Shown here: positions 1-7,062 of the stretch, one piece after another | Layout of the letters: each line of letters starts with the position of its first letter | Numbering within the stretch: the stretch's first letter is position 1 | From: SAR202 cluster bacterium | GTDB lineage: Bacteria; Chloroflexota; Dehalococcoidia; SAR202; GCA-002694895 | Assembly (NCBI GenBank): GCA_009391605.1 | Contig: VFGQ01000114.1 | Span: 1 to 21,004 of the forward strand | Direction of reading: 5' to 3' | Length of the DNA: 21,004 nt | The notes under the pieces: generated by a model | Databases searched by the model: none | Told to the model about the DNA's origin: nothing | Seen by the model: the letters and a program-made list of their open reading frames with translations, nothing else | Made by a program: the position numbers and the translations under genes

Positions 1-737
1 ACCTAGGGATACTTTCTAGTCCAAATACTGCATTGGAATCTCTAATTGATAATATAAATAGTAAAATTGACGGAGAAGTAAGAGAAAAGATATCTCTAAG
101 AAAAAATGATATATACAAAGAATCAGAAAAGATATCTTCTGCGAATAAACAAACTACTCAAAATAAATTTAATGACAATCCAATGAGCTCTTATAGATTG
201 TTTTCAGAACTCTCAGAAGTATTACCTGAAGATGTGATTATTATTGATGATTCAGTGTCTTCAAGACAGGCCTTAATGGCCACAAATAATTTTAAACCAA
301 AAAAATTATATGGTGAACGTGGCGGAGCAATAGGATGGGGTATGGGCGCAACCATGGGAGTTAAATTAGCTAATCCAGATAAAAATGTAATAGGAATTAT
401 AGGTGATGGCAGTGCAATGATGACTATGCAGGCTCTATGGACTGCAGCTAATAGTAAAATTCCTGTTATATATATTATTTGTAATAACAAATCTTATAGA
501 GTATTAAAAACAAATATGCAAATTTACAAAAAAGAAATTTTAAAGGACAACAACCCTGATTCCAAATATTTTGCAATGGATTTTAATCCTTCATTCAATT
601 TTGCTGAATTAGCAAATACTTTTGGTTTAAATGGTATTAAAATATCCGATCCTAATTTAATAAAAAAACATGTATCAGAATCTTTAAATTCTGATATTAC
701 CACTGTACTTGATGTTGATATAGACGGATCAGTTTAA
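1..737 (+). CDS. Thiamine-diphosphate-dependent enzyme, C-terminal part (benzoylformate decarboxylase / acetolactate synthase-like), 5' truncated
   Basis: The reading frame is open from base 3 (codon phase 3) with no stop, so the gene starts outside the window. A TTG at 33 is internal, not the real start. The visible part is the linker and C-terminal PP domain. It has the ThDP/Mg motif: GDG is encoded at 402-410 and the closing NN at 483-488, with QALWTAA between them. That string is typical of benzoylformate decarboxylase-like and IlvB-like enzymes. The upstream segment RGGAIGWGMGA also fits the PP-domain core. The family decarboxylates or ligates 2-oxo acids using ThDP in the cytoplasm. The catalytic Glu lies in the missing N-terminal domain, so decarboxylase, carboligase or oxalyl-CoA-decarboxylase-like activity cannot be separated. 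The gene ends 4 bases before the convergent fmt gene. Confidence 0.85.
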   Translation, partial: LGILSSPNTALESLIDNINSKIDGEVREKISLRKNDIYKESEKISSANKQTTQNKFNDNPMSSYRLFSELSEVLPEDVIIIDDSVSSRQALMATNNFKPKKLYGERGGAIGWGMGATMGVKLANPDKNVIGIIGDGSAMMTMQALWTAANSKIPVIYIICNNKSYRVLKTNMQIYKKEILKDNNPDSKYFAMDFNPSFNFAELANTFGLNGIKISDPNLIKKHVSESLNSDITTVLDVDIDGSV

Positions 738-741
738 AAGC

Positions 742-1695
742 TTAATTTAAATTGCTATTTATAAATGCAGGCCTGCCATGTACAAAAGATGTTGCATCCA
801 TAATCTTGCTACCCTCTAACTGTAAAGATTTAATATGTATAAATCCATCTAATGTTTTTACAGTTATGCAATGGTTATTTAATCCAATAATTTGGCCATT
901 TTTTTGAAATCCAGTGTTTTCTTTCTTTTGAAATTCAGCTTCTTTTATTATTAATCTTTTATTATTCCAATGGGTATATACTCCTGGCCATACTGAATAA
1001 GCTTTTAATTTTCTAATTATCAATTCCCCTGACTCTGTCCAATTAATTAATCCATCATCTTTCTTAACCATTTTTGTATAAGTAGCCAAAGAATGATCTT
1101 GTGAAATTCCTGTTATAGATTTATCTACAATTTTTTTTACTGTTTGGTTTAAATTTTTTGCAGCCACATTAAATAGTGCTAAACCTAACTGCTCAGCATT
1201 ATAATTTTCGTCAATTTCAAATTCCTCTTGAAAAAGTATAGGGCCTGCATCTAATTCTTTTACCATTTTTATAATTGAAACCCCTGTTCTTTCCATCCCT
1301 TCTATAATGGCAGAAGAAATTGGTGATGGGCCTCTTAATTTTGGCAATAGTGAAGGATGAATATTTATAACACCTAATGTAGGAATCTGAAGTATATAAT
1401 CGGGCAAAATTAATCCAAAAGAAGCAACAATTATTATTGAAGGGTTCAATTGTATTAATTTTAAGTTCATTTCATCAGTAAATTTATTTATTCTATAAAT
1501 ATCAAAGTTTTTATTTGATTGTATATTCAATTCATTATTTAAATTCGGATTTCTTGAAATTCTGTTTTGAGACTTTGTCACTACTCCGATGATATCAAAA
1601 AAATTTGTATCCAATTCATTAAAAACCAACGACCCATATACTCCTGTTCCCATAAATAAGATTCTGATTTTACTCTGTGAAATATTGCTTGTCAT
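742..1695 (-). CDS. fmt: Methionyl-tRNA formyltransferase
   Basis: This 317-residue protein transfers a formyl group from 10-formyl-THF to initiator Met-tRNA in the cytoplasm. The N-terminal formyltransferase domain (about 9-190) carries the catalytic triad seen in the family: Asn111 and His113 in the NIHPSLLPKLRG segment (111-122), and Asp149 in KELDAGPIL. The C-terminal tRNA-binding OB-like domain follows, with a WPGVYTHW-type segment. Length matches the usual 310-320. The ATG at 1695 leaves a normal short tail before the Rossmann start IRILFMGTG. It lies 14 bases downstream of mazG on the same strand, so the two are probably cotranscribed. PurN is a paralogous fold, but the SLLPKLRG context and the C-terminal domain make Fmt clear. 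Confidence 0.96.
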   Translation of the reverse strand: MTSNISQSKIRILFMGTGVYGSLVFNELDTNFFDIIGVVTKSQNRISRNPNLNNELNIQSNKNFDIYRINKFTDEMNLKLIQLNPSIIIVASFGLILPDYILQIPTLGVINIHPSLLPKLRGPSPISSAIIEGMERTGVSIIKMVKELDAGPILFQEEFEIDENYNAEQLGLALFNVAAKNLNQTVKKIVDKSITGISQDHSLATYTKMVKKDDGLINWTESGELIIRKLKAYSVWPGVYTHWNNKRLIIKEAEFQKKENTGFQKNGQIIGLNNHCITVKTLDGFIHIKSLQLEGSKIMDATSFVHGRPAFINSNLN

Positions 1696-1709
1696 TATTC
1701 ATCCAAAAA

Positions 1710-2351
1710 TCAATTTTTATTTATATAATTATTATGCATTCTTAAACTTTTTTCAGGATCAATATTTTTAATTTTGGCAATACTTACGATCGCAAACAAT
1801 AATTTTCCAAGAGATTCAGAATCCAAACTATCTTTATTGCTCAATAAACTGTCTATCAAATCATATGATTGATTTATATCTTGTGGAGGCATTTTCTTCT
1901 GTAATTTCAAAGCTAAACTTAATGAAGGTAAATATTTGGGGATATCTTTATTATTTGCCAAATTCACATTTGAATCATCTTTAATTTTTTCCCAATTTTG
2001 TTCCACATCTGCAGCATTTTTTAAATTAATATCAGAAAAAACATGCGGGTGCCGAATTTTAATTTTTGCATATAAATCTTTAATGATGCTTTGCTCATCT
2101 ATATCTAAAACTTCTTTGAGGAAAATAATCTGATATACAACATTCAATATAACATCACCTATTTCTTCATTTATATTGTTATAATCTTTTTTTTCTATAG
2201 CTTCAACCAGTTCATAACATTCTTCTATCAAGTGCCCAGTAAGGCTATTTGCTGTTTGCTTTTTATCCCACGGACATCCATTTGGGCCTCTTAATAAATT
2301 AATTAAATCACTTATACCTTCTAAAGTTGGGGGAATATCCGGAAAATTCAT
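1710..2351 (-). CDS. mazG: MazG-family nucleoside triphosphate pyrophosphohydrolase
   Basis: The product is 213 residues. It hydrolyses (d)NTPs to NMP and pyrophosphate, usually as a housecleaning or (p)ppGpp-related function, in the cytoplasm. The N-terminal half shows the MazG signature: LRGPNGCPWDKKQT (20-33), then the Mg-binding pair EECYE (Glu43, Glu44, Glu47) and EEIGD (Glu62, Glu63, Asp66). E. coli MazG is about 263 residues with two MazG-like domains. Here the first domain is clear, while the second half (about 105-213) is shorter and keeps weaker similarity (NWEKIKDD, LPSLSLALKLQKK), so the metal motif of the second domain is reduced or absent. The ATG at 2351 is supported by an AGGAG five bases upstream. 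It is first in a leftward pair with fmt and divergent from the Lit-like gene. Confidence 0.93.
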   Translation of the reverse strand: MNFPDIPPTLEGISDLINLLRGPNGCPWDKKQTANSLTGHLIEECYELVEAIEKKDYNNINEEIGDVILNVVYQIIFLKEVLDIDEQSIIKDLYAKIKIRHPHVFSDINLKNAADVEQNWEKIKDDSNVNLANNKDIPKYLPSLSLALKLQKKMPPQDINQSYDLIDSLLSNKDSLDSESLGKLLFAIVSIAKIKNIDPEKSLRMHNNYINKN

Positions 2352-2356
2352 AACTA

Positions 2357-2361
2357 CTCCT
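2357..2361 (-). promoter_or_regulatory. Shine-Dalgarno site of mazG
   Basis: The minus strand reads AGGAG, five bases before the mazG ATG. It is one of the few canonical ribosome binding sites in the window and fixes the mazG start. Confidence 0.75.
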
Positions 2362-2431
2362 GATTTAACGTTAGCAAATAATTGATATACTAAAAAATGT
2401 CTTCATAATAATATATTAAAAAACAATTAAA

Positions 2432-3112
2432 ATGTTTTCTCTTATTCAAAAAATTCTTTTTAATACCACTTTATTCCTGGCTATACTTTTATCTAACGCA
2501 ATACTAATAATAAATACAGATTCTTTTTACGAATTTGAATTTAATAAAAATAATACAGCTTTAAAAACAGGAATTGAAAAAAGTGATCTTTCCCTTGTTA
2601 TTGATAATATACAAGATTTCTTTCACGAAGAATCTGATAAAAAAATAAACATGACTATATATATCAATGGCATTAAAAAACAATTATTTAATTCGAAAGA
2701 AATCCATCATATGATCGATGTAAAAAACCTGATACAAAATATCATATTTTTCAATTATCTTTTATGGGCTATAATTTTAATAATATTACTAATGAAAATC
2801 ACATTATCAAAAGAAAAAAAATTAAATTCAATTCACATTATTGCCAAATCATATTTTATATATTCTGTTTCAATTTTAATTTCCATTCTTATATTAATAG
2901 CATTAAGCTTTAGATGGATTTTTTATTTTTTTCATATAATAAGTTTTGACAACAATTTATGGATTTTAGATCCAAGAACAGATTATTTAATTAAAATATT
3001 TGAAGAAGTATTTTTTATGGATGCAGCAATATTTATTGGTATTCTAACCCTTTTCTCATCTATAATAATATTTTTATCAGTTAATGCTATTAGCAAATAT
3101 ACAAAAAATTAA
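2432..3112 (+). CDS. Lit-like integral membrane protein (DUF1461 / TIGR01906 family), putative lipoprotein intramolecular transacylase
   Basis: This 226-residue protein has four predicted membrane helices (about 8-27, 106-125, 140-162, 198-218) and a large extracytoplasmic loop (30-100). It carries the two hallmark blocks of the TIGR01906/DUF1461 family: EIHHMIDVK (90-98) and a longer FHxIx[10 protein letters not shown] segment (167-187). Known members in Enterococcus and Bacillus (Lit) move the sn-2 acyl chain of a diacylglyceryl-lipoprotein onto the N-terminal cysteine, giving lyso-form lipoproteins. Two conserved histidines are central to that reaction, and His92 or His93 and His168 here are the likely equivalents. 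The substrate in this organism is inferred, not shown. Supporting context: a lipobox protein is encoded 1.7 kb downstream. The gene overlaps the putative trpB start by 29 bases. No SD is visible upstream of the ATG. Confidence 0.8.
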   Translation: MFSLIQKILFNTTLFLAILLSNAILIINTDSFYEFEFNKNNTALKTGIEKSDLSLVIDNIQDFFHEESDKKINMTIYINGIKKQLFNSKEIHHMIDVKNLIQNIIFFNYLLWAIILIILLMKITLSKEKKLNSIHIIAKSYFIYSVSILISILILIALSFRWIFYFFHIISFDNNLWILDPRTDYLIKIFEEVFFMDAAIFIGILTLFSSIIIFLSVNAISKYTKN

Positions 3113-4304
3113 ATTGAATATTTTTGAAGAAAATACAAGCGGACAATTTGGAGAATTTGGGGGCAAATTTATACCTGAAACTTTATCTTTTGCCGTAGAA
3201 GAATTAGAAAATGAATATTCTAAAATCTCTAAATCAGAATCATTTCAAAATTCATTTAAAAATCTCCTGAAAGAATTTGTTGGAAGGCCAACACCCTTGT
3301 ATTTTGCAAAAAATCTATCTGAACATTATAAAGGCCCAAAAATATACTTTAAACGTGAAGATTTAGCTCATCTTGGAGCGCATAAAATAAATAATGCAGT
3401 TGGACAAGGATTGTTGGCCAAACAAATGGGAAAACAAAGAATAATAGCTGAAACAGGTGCGGGACAACATGGAGTTGCCACAGCTGCAATATGTGCGAGA
3501 TTAGATTTAAATTGTATAGTTTACATGGGTGAAGAGGATATTAGAAGACAAGCTCTAAATGTCTACAGAATGAAATTATTAGGGGCAGAAGTAGTAAGTG
3601 TAAGCACAGGAAGTAAAACACTAAAAGATGCTATTAATGAAGCAATGAGAGATTGGGTAACCAATGTAACAGATAGTTATTATTTGATAGGAAGTGTTAT
3701 AGGACCACACCCTTATCCTACGATGGTAAGAGACTTTCAATCAATAATAGGGAAAGAAACAAAAAAAGAAATATTAGAAATTGAAAACAGATTACCTGAT
3801 TATTTACTTGCCTGTGTAGGAGGGGGAAGCAATGCAATAGGATTATTCTATCCATTTATAGAAGATAAAGAAGTTAATTTGATAGGAATTGAAGCTGGTG
3901 GAAAAGGAATAGATACAGATCAACATTCAGCTACACTTGTTAAAGGTGAAATTGGAATTCTTCATGGAACAAAAACATATATAATCCAAGATGAGGATGG
4001 GCAAATAATTGAAACTCATAGTATATCAGCAGGATTAGATTACCCTGGTGTTGGGCCTGAACACAGTTATTTAAAAGACATAGAGAGAGCAGAATACGTT
4101 GCTGCTACAGATGATGAAGCTTTAAAAGCTCTAGCATTAACTTCCAAACTAGAAGGAATTATCCCAGCACTAGAACCTGCTCACGCACTTGCTCACCTTG
4201 AAAACCTTGCTCCTAAACTAAACTCTACAGATATAGTTGTTATATGTCTAAGTGGCAGAGGCGACAAAGACATTGATACCATTATGCAAAGCATGTCTTT
4301 ATAA
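3084..4304 (+). CDS. trpB: Tryptophan synthase beta subunit
   Basis: TrpB condenses indole (from TrpA) with serine to make tryptophan, using PLP. The 406-residue product begins its conserved core at [15 protein letters not shown] (20-34), the TrpB1-type start. The PLP lysine is Lys101 in [13 protein letters not shown], the catalytic Glu is Glu123 in ETGAGQHG, and the phosphate loop is [10 protein letters not shown]. Length is normal for the family. The ATG at 3084 overlaps the end of the Lit-like gene by 29 bases and has no SD; a TTG at 3114 is an alternative start, still ahead of the core. No trpA, trpC or trpF lies within the window, so the alpha subunit must be elsewhere. The next gene starts five bases after the stop, so readthrough into the envelope cassette is likely. 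Confidence 0.97.
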   Translation: MLLANIQKIKLNIFEENTSGQFGEFGGKFIPETLSFAVEELENEYSKISKSESFQNSFKNLLKEFVGRPTPLYFAKNLSEHYKGPKIYFKREDLAHLGAHKINNAVGQGLLAKQMGKQRIIAETGAGQHGVATAAICARLDLNCIVYMGEEDIRRQALNVYRMKLLGAEVVSVSTGSKTLKDAINEAMRDWVTNVTDSYYLIGSVIGPHPYPTMVRDFQSIIGKETKKEILEIENRLPDYLLACVGGGSNAIGLFYPFIEDKEVNLIGIEAGGKGIDTDQHSATLVKGEIGILHGTKTYIIQDEDGQIIETHSISAGLDYPGVGPEHSYLKDIERAEYVAATDDEALKALALTSKLEGIIPALEPAHALAHLENLAPKLNSTDIVVICLSGRGDKDIDTIMQSMSL

Positions 4305-4309
4305 ATAAA

Positions 4310-4840
4310 ATGTATAAAAGAACATTTCACACTATATATTTATTTGCTTTTTTGCTATCTATATTTTTGATATTACCAAATTTAGTAGAAGGTAATGGAA
4401 GAATAGAAAAATACAAAACACTAAATGATGAAAATCATCTAATAAATTATGGATTTTTCCCCGAATATCCATCGATAGGACCACTTCATATTGCCGCTTC
4501 TGTTCAAAATTCTTCAAATATGGAGTATATAAATGCAAAAGTTATAATCAATATAAATGGACCTGATTTTAGCGAAAAAAATTCAGCAAAAAAATCACTA
4601 AATTCACCACTTTTTCATGAATACGACACTATTTTAAAAAATACCGGTATTCATGAAATTAAAATTACTATAGAATCTCATATTGGTAAAACTGAAATAT
4701 TGGAAAAAATAGATGTAAAAGAATCTACTAATATTTTAAACTCTTTGATTATATTTATAGTATTTTTATTCATATTTATTCCAATACTAATCTTTATAAG
4801 AAAATATAAAAAATTACGAGAAATAAAAAATGGGAATTAA
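4310..4840 (+). CDS. Secreted, C-terminally membrane-anchored beta-sandwich protein of unknown function (YtkA/FixH-like layout)
   Basis: I do not recognise this 176-residue protein with certainty. Residues 1-28 form a basic start plus hydrophobic core (signal peptide or signal anchor). Residues about 30-140 are a soluble, strand-rich domain. A second hydrophobic stretch (about 144-165) is followed by a basic tail KYKKLREIKNGN, giving a stop-transfer with a cytoplasmic end. The soluble part has alternating strands around PSIGPLHIAASVQN and a late TGIHEIKITIES strand. This resembles the Ig-like layout of YtkA/FixH-type domains, often found near copper or cytochrome oxidase genes; that similarity is by eye only. 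It follows trpB by five bases and overlaps the lipoprotein gene by 11 bases, so it is probably translationally coupled to the next two envelope genes. Confidence 0.75.
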   Translation: MYKRTFHTIYLFAFLLSIFLILPNLVEGNGRIEKYKTLNDENHLINYGFFPEYPSIGPLHIAASVQNSSNMEYINAKVIININGPDFSEKNSAKKSLNSPLFHEYDTILKNTGIHEIKITIESHIGKTEILEKIDVKESTNILNSLIIFIVFLFIFIPILIFIRKYKKLREIKNGN

Positions 4841-5552
4841 AATATTCAAAATTCCATCTATTATATTGCTATTAACTTTTTTACTATATGGATGCTCATC
4901 AAATAACGAAAAATTCACTGTAGAAGAGTTAAAGATAAGTTTTCAAAATATGAAATTAACCCCTAATAACATAAATGTAGTAGAAAAATCTGAGATCAAT
5001 TTAAATATCACTAGCGATGTTGAAGGAACATTACATATCCATGGCTACAATATAAAAGCAAAAATTTCAAAAAATAAAGTGTCAAAAATAACAATAAATT
5101 TAAATGCAACAGGAAGTTTTCCTATTGCATTTCACCACGAAAAAAATCACTTAGAACATTCATCTAATATAGATAAACATGGGGTTCTTTTTGAATCTGA
5201 TATGATTATGAAAGGAGAATCATTTGTATATAATATTTCACAAGAATTCTCGGGTAAAATTATTAAATTTCACGATCATATGTCGCATACATTAACAGGA
5301 GAAATAATGGTAATGGAACAAGGTGATGCAAAGAATGTAACTATATATTATGAAAACAATAGATTTAATCCATCTAATGTAATGGTAGCATCCGGCTCTA
5401 ATATTACATGGGAAAATAATTCACATGATAAAATTAAAATTATCAGTGGACCTCCCCCCGGAAGCCATGAAGATGAACATGACAATCATGATACACAAGA
5501 AGAAAACAACAAAGAAACTATAGTTGGCAAACTACTAGTTAACCCTAAATGA
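4830..5552 (+). CDS. His-rich lipoprotein with cupredoxin-like domains
   Basis: The product is 240 residues. The N-terminus is a lipoprotein signal: a basic start, hydrophobic core, and lipobox LLYGC with the lipidated Cys22. Two to three cupredoxin-like segments follow. The first (about 42-105) contains LHIHGYN (68-74) and a late FPIAFHHE. The second ends with FHDHMSHTLTGEIMV (147-161), like the His-rich ligand loop before the last strand of plastocyanin-type domains. The third starts as YYENNRFNPSNVMVASGSNI, a typical first-strand block, then breaks into a His/Asp/Glu cluster (HEDEHDNHD, 213-221) where a ligand loop would be. Copper binding is inferred from these histidines; no complete Cys-His-His-Met type 1 site is visible. 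It overlaps the upstream gene by 11 bases and shares ATGA with the downstream gene, so the three are one translational unit. Confidence 0.75.
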   Translation: MGIKIFKIPSIILLLTFLLYGCSSNNEKFTVEELKISFQNMKLTPNNINVVEKSEINLNITSDVEGTLHIHGYNIKAKISKNKVSKITINLNATGSFPIAFHHEKNHLEHSSNIDKHGVLFESDMIMKGESFVYNISQEFSGKIIKFHDHMSHTLTGEIMVMEQGDAKNVTIYYENNRFNPSNVMVASGSNITWENNSHDKIKIISGPPPGSHEDEHDNHDTQEENNKETIVGKLLVNPK

Positions 5553-6982
5553 TGAAAAATTTAGTTTTTATCATCATTTCTATAATATCTTTCTTCTGGA
5601 TATTAACACCAAAAAATATATATGCGCATGGTTTTGGTGAAAGATATGATCTGCCAATACCTCTCACTTTTTTCTTAATTGGAGCAAGTTTAACAATAAT
5701 TTTTTCATTTCTATTATTATTACTTTTTTATAATCAAAAAGTAAAAGCAAATGGGTTTAAATCCCCAATAATTTTAAATCAAAATACATTAAATAATATT
5801 CCATTTAAAATAATCAAACCATTTATTAAAGCTACTTCAGTATTTATATTCATATTAATAATCCTTACTGGATTTATAGGTTCAAATAATCCAATAGAAA
5901 ATTTTTCAGCCCCTATGATATGGATTATATGGTGGGTTGGATTTGGAATGATTACTCCAATAATTGGAAATTTTTGGAAAATTTTAAACCCTATTAAAAT
6001 AATATTTAGTTTTATAGTAAAAAATGTAATCAAACAACCAAAATTTCTTAATACAGGACTATTCACATATCCAAAAAAATTAGATGTATGGCCAATCATT
6101 TTTTCATTTCTATTATTTTCATGGTTTGAAAATGTAGGTAATGGATCTAGTCCTTTAACACTGTCTACACTGATAACTATTTATTCGTTAGCAACTATTA
6201 CTTTCATGTTTTTATTTGGATGTAAAACATGGTTGGAAAGAGGTGATGTATTTAGCGTTTATTATCATATTATGGGATCATTTGGTATTTTCAATATAAT
6301 ACAAAATCAGAACTTAAAAACATCGCAAATATCTTTAAGACTTCCAGTATTAGGTTTAGCTAAGCTTAAAACACCTAATATACCTTTTGTAATTTTTCAT
6401 ATAATTCTTCTCGGAACTATTTCATTTGATGGTTTGTCTGAAACTTCACTATGGTCAAAAGTTGAAATATTATTAATCCCAGGATTAGGTCGAATGATAA
6501 CAGAATCATTAGGAATAATTGTAATTCCTACATTATTTTTTATTTTACTTTGGGTAATATGCTGGATAATATTTATTATTACTAAAGAAAAAACTCCAGA
6601 AACTATAATTACAACATTAATATTTTCATTAACTCCAATTGCTATTGCTTATCATATTGCACACTATATTTCATACATTTTAGTCACAGGGCAATTGATA
6701 ATTCCATTAATATCAGATCCTTTTGGCTATGGATGGAATATTTTTGGCACAGCAAATTATTCTTTGAATATTGGAATAATAAATGCTAAAACAGCATGGT
6801 ATTCTTCAGTGGTTACTATTGTACTAGGTCATATTTTCTCAGTCATAATAGCTCATATTAAAGCTAAAGAAATATTCAGCAAAAATTCAATAGTTATTAA
6901 AAGTCAATTACCTTTTTTAATTTTAATGGTTTTTTACACTGCACTTAGCTTATGGATAATATCCCAACCAATAATCAATTAA
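5549..6982 (+). CDS. Polytopic membrane protein with predicted mature N-terminal histidine (family often labelled fenitrothion hydrolase, FedA-like)
   Basis: This 477-residue protein has a signal peptide ending ...IYA at residue 26 followed by HGFGERYDLPIPL, then roughly ten to eleven membrane helices. From memory, an AHGFGxRYDLPxPL start marks a widespread membrane family, some members of which are named after the FedA/FedB fenitrothion hydrolase. That name says little about its normal role. Conserved-looking histidines sit in or next to helices: AYHIAHYISYIL (367-378: His369, His372) and LGHIFSVIIAHIKA (426-439: His428, His436). Such intramembrane histidines, with a free N-terminal His, suggest metal or heme binding (inference). 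The start ATG at 5549 overlaps the lipoprotein stop as ATGATG; a second in-frame ATG is at 5552. The stop codon is inside a perfect 17-bp inverted repeat. A copper importer, redox enzyme or stress protein are all possible. Confidence 0.7.
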   Translation: MMKNLVFIIISIISFFWILTPKNIYAHGFGERYDLPIPLTFFLIGASLTIIFSFLLLLLFYNQKVKANGFKSPIILNQNTLNNIPFKIIKPFIKATSVFIFILIILTGFIGSNNPIENFSAPMIWIIWWVGFGMITPIIGNFWKILNPIKIIFSFIVKNVIKQPKFLNTGLFTYPKKLDVWPIIFSFLLFSWFENVGNGSSPLTLSTLITIYSLATITFMFLFGCKTWLERGDVFSVYYHIMGSFGIFNIIQNQNLKTSQISLRLPVLGLAKLKTPNIPFVIFHIILLGTISFDGLSETSLWSKVEILLIPGLGRMITESLGIIVIPTLFFILLWVICWIIFIITKEKTPETIITTLIFSLTPIAIAYHIAHYISYILVTGQLIIPLISDPFGYGWNIFGTANYSLNIGIINAKTAWYSSVVTIVLGHIFSVIIAHIKAKEIFSKNSIVIKSQLPFLILMVFYTALSLWIISQPIIN

Positions 6983-7006
6983 TCAATGATTGATTAATTG
7001 ATTATT
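6970..7006. repeat. Perfect 17-bp inverted repeat (hairpin) at the end of the envelope cassette
   Basis: The left arm at 6970-6986 and the right arm at 6990-7006 are exact reverse complements, with a 3-base loop (TGA). The left arm includes the last codons and TAA stop of the upstream gene. The stem is almost all A:T and is not followed by a T-run, so it is not a classic intrinsic terminator. It sits four bases before the purF -35 box. It may act as an mRNA 3' end/stability structure, a weak terminator, or a binding site for a dimeric regulator. Confidence 0.8.
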
Positions 7007-7010
7007 AACA

Positions 7011-7039
7011 TTGAAGAGATAGCAACCAAGCTATATAAT
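7011..7039 (+). promoter_or_regulatory. Sigma-70-type promoter for purFMH
   Basis: TTGAAG at 7011-7016 (-35, 4 of 6 consensus) and TATAAT at 7034-7039 (perfect -10) are separated by exactly 17 bases. Transcription would start near 7046, leaving a leader of under 20 bases that contains only the purF ribosome binding site. This argues against a riboswitch. A small 5-bp hairpin (ATAGC...GCTAT, 7019-7034) lies in the spacer. Confidence 0.65.
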
Positions 7040-7051
7040 CAATTTTGTTGT

Positions 7052-7057
7052 AGGTGG
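7052..7057 (+). promoter_or_regulatory. Ribosome binding site of purF
   Basis: AGGTGG lies five bases before the ATG at 7063. It supports that start, which leaves an eight-residue propeptide before the catalytic cysteine. Confidence 0.7.
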
Positions 7058-7062
7058 AATAA

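Noticed and set aside
191..490. Antisense frame inside the ThDP enzyme
   Set aside because: It lies opposite a clearly conserved coding region and looks like a shadow.
733..751. TTTAAA...TTTAAA short palindrome at the ThDP enzyme/fmt junction as a terminator
   Set aside because: The stem is only six A:T pairs with no T-run; expected by chance in this composition.
4310..4840. Calling the 176-residue protein a CopC
   Set aside because: No N-terminal His after the signal and no His/Met copper motifs; only a general beta-sandwich layout is visible.
6983..7062. Purine riboswitch before purF
   Set aside because: The promoter occupies the gap, leaving under 20 bases of leader, too short for an aptamer.
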